Shown one piece after another: positions 57,151-64,000 of a DNA stretch of 64,000 bases. The stretch is from Ptiloglossa arizonensis. Lineage: Eukaryota; Arthropoda; Insecta; Hymenoptera; Colletidae. The notes under the pieces are model-generated. The model did not search any database. It saw only the letters and a list, made by a program, of their open reading frames with translations, and was not told where the DNA came from. The DNA lies in NCBI RefSeq assembly GCF_051014685.1, contig NC_135048.1, positions 23,268,543 through 23,332,542 on the forward strand, given 5' to 3'. The number at the start of each line of letters is the position of its first letter. Position 1 is the stretch's first letter. The position numbers were made by a program, and so were the translations under genes.

Positions 57151-58203
57151 GTTTTCGTTAAGCCCCCCCAGATATCTCACTTTCCACGTGACGACGCGCG
57201 ATTACCAACGACCCGCGTCTCTTATCGCAAAGGAGAGACGCTTTTTATTTGGGGCCATTCACGATTCGACAGGGGTCAAAGTGATCGATTTTTTGTCGAT
57301 ACTTTCTTCCGAAATTTTTCTTCAAAATTGACGGACAGTGTATGCAAAAACTCATTGGACGTATTTCTTGTAAGCACGCCAAGATGTTCCACTTTCCACT
57401 TTTAGTTATTACCAATGACTCGCGTCTCTTATCGTAAAGGAGAGACGCTTTTTATTTGGGGCCATTCACGATTCGACAGGGGTCAAAGTGATCTATTTTT
57501 TGTCGATATTTTCTTCCGAAATTTTCCTTCAAAATTGACGGACAGTGTGTGCAAAAACTCATTGGACGTATTTCTTGTAAGCACGCCAAGATGTTCCACT
57601 TTCCACTTTTAGTTATTACCAATGACTCGCGTCTCTTATCGTAAAGGAGAGACGCTTTTTATTTGGGGCCATTCACGATTCGACAGGGGTCAAAGTGATC
57701 TATTTTTGTCGATATTTTCTTCCGAAATTTTCCTTCAAAATTGACGGACAGTGTGTGCAAAAACTCATTGGACGTATTTCTTGTAAGCACGCCAAGATGT
57801 TCCACTTTCCACTTTTAGTTATTACCAACGACTCGCGTCTCTTATCGTAAAGGAGAGACGCTTTTTATTTGGGGCCATTCACGATTCGACAGGGGTCAAA
57901 GTGATCGATATTTTGTCGATATTTTCTTCCGAAATTTTTCTTCAAAATTGCGGACAGAGTGTACAAAAACTCATTGGACGTATTTCTTGTAAGCTCGCCA
58001 AGATGTTCCACTTTCCACTTTTAGTTATTACCAACGACTCGCGTCTCTTATCGTAAAGGAGAGACGCTTTTTATTTGGGGCCATTCACGATTCGACAGGG
58101 GTCAAAGTGATCGATTTTTTGTCGATATTTTCTTCCGAAATTTTCCTTCAAAATTGACGGATAGTGTGTGCAAAAACTCATTGGACGTATTTCTTGTACG
58201 CAA
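57150..58203. repeat. 207-bp satellite, five copies, with a conserved hairpin
   Basis: ATTACCAA(C/T)GACTCGCGTCTC starts at 57201, 57408, 57615, 57821 and 58027. Copies 2 to 5 are nearly identical. Each holds GCGTCTCT and AGAGACGC, an 8-bp inverted repeat around an 11-nt loop, followed by GGGGCCATTCACGATTCGAC. The steady 206-207-bp period and high identity indicate recent expansion. Confidence 0.95.
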
Positions 58204-61200
58204 TGAATTCACGATAATTGTGTATATACTATATATATACAAGAAATGAAAACTTACAATGGATTATGTAAAAGAAGAAAATCAATGTGGTTTTAATCTC
58301 CACTAAACTCAGTTTGGTTTTAATCGTTTATAAATTTTATCAAAAAGTTTCTTTTAGAAATTAAGTGTTTTTTACGTATTCTCAGGACATTAGGATGGTG
58401 TTTTGTTTTATTTGTGTCGTTAAATCCCAAATACGGATTCATATCGTTTTTTCTTCGTCACTTACTTTGTATAAACAAAGATTCGTGTCAAAGTTGATCG
58501 GTGATAACCGTTGTCGCGAAAAAAAAAAAGAAAAAAGTTATTGCAAATAGGGCACGCTATGAACATAGAAACCTTTTGAAAGAGACGAGTAAATTTTGTA
58601 TAAAAGAATAAGAAGAATGGTAGTGTATCATACAAAGTGCAGGCCTTTATTTTTGCACGTACATCTGTTTGTAACGAGTAACACGACAACGCTCCTTAAG
58701 TTGCTTGAACTTGATTTTGTTTAATTACTATTACAAGAATCAGACAGATGAAGCAAAAACATTGCATATTCCTCCCCTGATTGCTCGCGAAAGTTAAAAA
58801 GACATTCCATAGAATCTGTTTTATTCGAATGTATCATGCATCGCAAAAATGTAAACATTTCCTGTTCGAACCGTGTAACACGGTGATTTCGCTTCCTTTC
58901 TTACAACTAAAAAGCGTATTGAACTCGTAGGCAACAGTCACAGGTGACGTTCGTATTATAAACACAATCGAACGGATAACAAAGAAAATACCAATTTCTC
59001 AACCTCCTCTCAGTCGTGTTACCATCATTAACCGAGTGCGAAATGAAATAAAACGAATAATAAACGGAATAAATAAATAAAGTTAAACGAAAAAAAAAAA
59101 AAGAAAAAGGAAGAAAGAGGAAGAACTAAATAAAAATGAAAAACAAAAAAAATGTTAGCAATGAAAAATGAAATAGAAAAGCGTATCTCAATTCACGGCT
59201 CACAGAGCTTTGAAACCCTAAACAGGATGTAATGTATGTATATACACGTATCAACCTTATCTTAAAAACGAAATAGAAACGATCCGCGAGATAAACGTAA
59301 ATCGAAGTGCATTTTCAATGAATTTCCTTCCTGGGAATCTCATTTTACTTGTCTAGGTCTCACACAATGAGAAATGCTTATCCCAAGGCATACCCGAAGG
59401 ATTAAAGCGAAACTAATAGAACTTGAATTTCTTCAATTTTAGCACTATTATTTTTCTAAGCCTCGTACGCAAATTATAATTAATTGTTGCTTGAAACGTG
59501 TTTGTTGCGCAAACACCGTTTGAAATAGCGCCGAAATTGGCGAGTTTATAAAATAATATCAGAGGTAGTATATTTTTCGTGTAAAATCAAACATTGTAAA
59601 AATAGTATTTTTAATCTTCGTTTCTTTCGAAATTGGTTCCAAGTAAACATGATTCTTTTTTTTTTTCTTTCTTTCTTTTTAACATGTTACACTTTTTCGT
59701 TAATAATTGGATTAGATAAAAGGGAAGAACGAATTCAACGATACATGGATATAAAATAATGTTCAAGATCACACGAGGTTGGACATGAAAACGAATTTTC
59801 AAAAGTGGATCGTGACCTTGCGTGACTTGGAACGTCACGGTGTTAGAAATCGTTGATTTGAAAAATTAAAACGACCTTGCAAGAAACTCGAAGAAATAAA
59901 AATAAAATTTCTATTCCGTTGGATTCTAGACGACAGTAAGGAAAAACAATCTTCCCTCTACGATTATGATCACATACTCGGTGGTTTAGACGTTATTTCA
60001 ACCAGTATGTATAACAATACACCGTACAGAGAATGTTACCAACAAACAAGTCGAGCTGCAAGGCTTGACAAAATTGGGATACGCTTTAATTGAAAAAATA
60101 AAGGGGACGAGATGCCGTATCACATAAATGTATACTTATATATTATATATATACACGTCTTAGTCGGCAATTCGTCTATTTGTCTCATTTACGTCTCTCT
60201 TCCCTTCGAATGTATACAATATAAAATGCTACGACTTCCTTCCGAGCAAATGATTCTTGCAGCGTTCGCGTAAGTATATCACTTTGTCATTCAAGTATAC
60301 ACCTCTACGTTTTTTAAATCCGACGAGACACGTTAATACATCGTTCCGTGTGGTATACAAGCATGCTTCGGCAAACGCGAATCGCCAGAATATCGTCGTG
60401 CGATAATCACACCACGATAAAGATTCCGCTGCATATAATTAAATAATCGGATAGTTCGTGGGCCCTCAGGAAAGTCTAAAACAGAAATTTATTGGATTGT
60501 CCGGAGTTTCCTTGTAAAATATTGATATCGCAATGCGAGGGTCAAAATAATAATAATTGAAGTACGTTATTAAATTTGTATAATAAGTTGAAGATCGTGT
60601 GATATTAAACGAAAGTTTTGGATATTTTTAAGGCGCGCCAGAACGTAATTGTTAATCAGTGTGAACAGAGAAATTTGTATTGATAGAATGTATTTTATTT
60701 CGAACAATGGGTGCGGCTTATCAATAAATATGTGCAATAGACTTTCGAGATGCCCGATAAATAAACATTTGCGAGTACGGACAGATTTGACTCGTCCCAC
60801 GGTCATCGAAATCGTCTACTCAATGACAACCACGAACAGTGTACAAGTTCTGAGATGATCGATTCAGATCAACGACACCGTTTCACGACGAGAATTGCAC
60901 GATCGTTCAATGGCCATCGACATGGCCAAAAAAATATTTCCGTGATCACTAAATCAACAGTGGTAATTATATGGATAATAGTACTGATAGCACTAATGGT
61001 AATAATAATATTGATAATACAGTAATAATAATTTACATTTACACTTCCTCGTACTTATTTACTCAGTTAATTAATTATATTCCCTATCTACTTACGGCAT
61101 GCTTACGTTTACACTCGCCCATCCTTCAAACGCAATACAGTCTGTACTCAACCGTAAATCCTTAACGAAAGTGATCAAACGCTCGAACGTATACATATAT

Positions 61201-61627
61201 ATATATATAAAAATAAGACGAGTAATCGTAAAAAATATACAGAGAAACGCGTAATGTACAAATCGATAAAATGGATGATATTGTGGAATTTCTCTCTTTC
61301 GCGGAGGATATCGATTATTCGTAACGTATTCATTTACGGGCCGATACAAAAAGAAAAGTAAATGTACGATCCAGAATATGGAAAGACAGTGTCTGTATCA
61401 GTTACCCAAGGGACGCAGTACTACGAGACTAAGAAGAATATTATAAATATTAAATGTCTAATAACAAAGCACTGTTTAGATGAAATTGACGAGTGCGCGC
61501 GAAAGTATGAATTCAGAATGAGCTAAGTTGGTTTTGAAAAATTGATCGATCGGACCAATAGAAAAGATAAATAGTGACGCGCAATAATGCTTCATTCCAC
61601 AGCAATCTTGCACACAACAGGTTATCT
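58204..61627. other. 3' flank of Cdc27, no further gene seen
   Basis: AT-rich DNA likely to include the long 3' UTR of Cdc27 (minus strand). Contains A-rich runs at 58520-58537 and 59085-59165, a TA run at 61190-61208 and T-rich tracts at 59658-59690. Short frames such as 59611-59838 and 61092-61349 minus are not recognisable. No definite poly(A) signal was chosen. Confidence 0.4.
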
Positions 61628-64000
61628 TCATAAACTATCATCGCTGTCATCAGCATGAGCTTCGACTGAGACATTCGCGGCCAAACCTGGAGCACTTCCT
61701 TCTCTGTTGCTTTCAATCTCCTGTTCCATCGAATTATTCTGCGCTTGTGGTTCGTCTGTATGCATAAAACAGAAATAAAAGATTCCGTAAACAATGTTAA
61801 TAAATGTTTGAAAATTAAATTATCAAACAGAAGTCGTGATCTGATCGAGCGTTTTTAAAATGGAACTGAGATTAACTCGTCGACTGTATAATTTTTATGC
61901 CAAAAACGCTCCCTGTACGTATACAGTTACCCTGATTAATATTCAGATGCCATGATACTTTGTAAGCTATTGCTTTGTATATTTACCTCTTACTTATACA
62001 CTCTAGTTAAAAATGAGTTAATATGACATAATTTATATCTAGTATAACTATAACTATATCCAATTTGAAACCAGGGATCTTTAGCGAAAAAAATTATGTA
62101 ACAGAATCAGAATCGCATCTGCAAGACTCGAACATCGGTCTTCAGGATTCTAGTTCGAGATTATATAAGAGAGCAATTATGGAAAACATTAAAATTTCAG
62201 CGAAGATGAAAAGATTCTCTTTAAAAACATTTGTTATCAAAATTGATGACCATTAACGGCTAATATTCTAGGATTGCGTATACCATCGACCCCTACATTT
62301 TCCGTTGAACTTCGTCCAAAAAGCGGACTTCGGTCGTAATCTCCTCTTGCATATCCTAGATTAATTACCTGATTGAGTTGCCGGAGATTCTTCGTCTCCT
62401 TGACCTGGACTCAATATAGCTTCTTTAATTTGACTGTTTACACCCTTTGGATCTAGATCTGTCGCCCAACTAAAGTACATTAGCGCAAGATGTGTATTAC
62501 CCAACTTTTTATGCACCTAAACAAAAAATGAACATAAATAAAGAAATGCCAAACATGCAACATGATGTAAATAAATAATAATAATTTTTACTTTTCCTAT
62601 CGAATAATAGACTAGAGACTCTTTGGGTACAATATTTTTCAACTCCTCGAATTCCCTAAGCGCTTCTGCGTGTCGACCAATTGAGAAATTAATACTTGCA
62701 CGATGAAATTTGCATAATGTATTGTTGTGATCGTTTGCGATCGCAGTATTTAAAGTCTTTAAAGCTTGATCAGTTTTCTTTAGTGCATGTTGCACAACAC
62801 CGATATGACACATTATCGCAGAATTCTGCGGATTAATTTGCAATGCACGTTTGAAATGCAATTCCGCCAGGCTATATTGCTCCTGCTTGGAGAATATTGT
62901 TCCTAAACCAAACCTACAAAACAAAAATCATAAATTGTAATTATCCCAATCAATTGTGCTACTCAAACCAATAGATTCATTTCTGAGTTTTTAATATTTT
63001 AGATGGCTGTGGTCAATATTTCTTTAAAACTCTAATAAAATCTATACATTTGGTTTAAAAAGACTTACCATGCATTATAATGCCTAGAATCAAGCCTAAT
63101 GGCGTTACGAAATGCAGTGATGGCCTTATCCAATTCTTCTGTCATAACATATTCATGACCAAGAAGTGTATAGGCATATGGAAAATTGGGATCTACCTAT
63201 AAATTTTTCAAACATGCAACTTTCATTCTAGTTATAGATAAATTTAATAAAGTGAAGATTAGAATAAATACCCAACATACCTGAATAGCTCTTTGAAAGA
63301 ATTTAATTGCTGTTTCATGTTCTGTTTGTGCAGAAAATAGGTTTCCAGTAGCGCACCAAGCAGCTGGGGAATTGCGATCTTCGGAAACAAGTTCTTGTGC
63401 AAGAGTAGAGAGCTGTACTTCAGCATGCAAATGCCATAAAACGGTACTATAAATTTCCATAAGTTCAGTCCTTTGAGGTTCCAGTTGTCTCACTTCTGCA
63501 AAATAACTATATACCAACGAATGTTAAATTATAATTTCATAGAAATCAATTTATTTAAATTTAAATTAATAAATACAAGTTTACTGGACTTTTACCTAGC
63601 AGCTTTTTTATAATCTATCATCTCAAAATGTGCACGAGCTAACATTGATAACACCCATCCTGTGTTATAATGTCGTGCTGGGAGAATACTTAATATTTCA
63701 TCGGCTTGGGTACAATTAAATTGACTTAAATGTTGATATGCCAATCCTAATTCACGTAGCAGTGACATTAAACCCTCTAAAAACATAAGAAAAACATAAT
63801 TATGTTTAAAAAGACAATTAATATATTTTTTAAATCAAATATATGATGTTACAACATACCAGCACATTGTTTCTGAAGTGTTACTGCACAGAAATTGATA
63901 CTACTTTGATTGTTCAATGCATTTACATTAGCTACAGCCTTTTCTGATGTGATAGTTTCCGTTTTTTCCTTTTCATTTCGATTTCTCTCATTTAACTCGT
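61628..64000 (-). CDS. Cdc27: Cdc27 (APC3), TPR subunit of the anaphase-promoting complex, 3' part
   Basis: Minus-strand exons from the window edge: 64000-63860 (partial), 63776-63596, 63506-63281, 63196-63069, 62913-62592, 62516-62369 and 61755-61628. All are GT-AG and in phase; the 5' exons lie beyond the window. The protein shows an acidic linker, then consecutive 34-residue TPR units: LLRELGLAYQHLSQFNCTQA, HYNTGWVLSMLARAHFEM-DYKKA, FAEVRQLEPQRTELMEIYST, WCATGNLFSAQTEHETAIKF, YAYTLLGHEYVMTEELDKAI, HYNAWFGLGTIFSKQEQYSL and so on. It ends in an acidic DDSDDSL tail like that of vertebrate Cdc27. In the APC/C, Cdc27 forms a TPR homodimer that binds the IR tails of Cdc20/Cdh1 and APC10. Exon junctions fall inside TPR units. 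Confidence 0.95.

Overview
The window looks like nuclear DNA of an insect, most probably a bee or another stinging hymenopteran. It is AT-rich but full of CpG. Its genes are split by GT-AG introns, and the proteins are insect or animal orthologues (moody/Tre1 GPCR pair, CD36-family receptor, Rab32-like GTPase, phosphotriesterase-related protein, Cdc27). There are no bacterial operons. The hymenopteran placement is inferred from composition and gene style and was not tested by a search.

Layout. 1-2545: a satellite of about 544-bp units. 2545-4180: a duplicated, GC-richer block with a TATA box and two strong hairpins. 4465-5264 (+): the last two exons of a CD36-family scavenger receptor. 8069-16519 (-): a four-exon GPCR, best matched to moody. 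16.6-37.5 kb: a long gene-poor interval with minisatellites, ATTCGA-rich arrays, a CpG-rich block at 27.4-28.2 kb and a bZIP/E-box cluster at 33.3 kb. 37583-43531 (+): an eight-exon GPCR, best matched to Tre1. 43852-44247: a short inverted-repeat element. 45792-48656 (-): a Rab32/38/29-type GTPase whose last exon I could not find. 50678-56643 (-): a complete seven-exon phosphotriesterase-related gene. 57150-58203: a 207-bp satellite. 61628-64000 (-): the 3' part of Cdc27/APC3, which continues past the right edge.

The moody-like and Tre1-like genes lie head to head about 21 kb apart. The same related pair is neighbouring in Drosophila, so this is an old receptor cluster. The other genes are unrelated housekeeping or trafficking functions.

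The most unusual feature is tandem arrays that have grown across exon-intron borders. In Tre1, a 104-bp unit carrying the 3' splice site and the start of the TM7 exon is repeated ten times upstream of the real exon. In the phosphotriesterase-related gene, a 118-132-bp unit carrying the 5' splice site of exon 2 is repeated four extra times in the following intron. A mariner-like MITE family also occurs here, and two copies have expanded their centre into a 15-bp minisatellite while a third copy keeps what looks like the unexpanded state.
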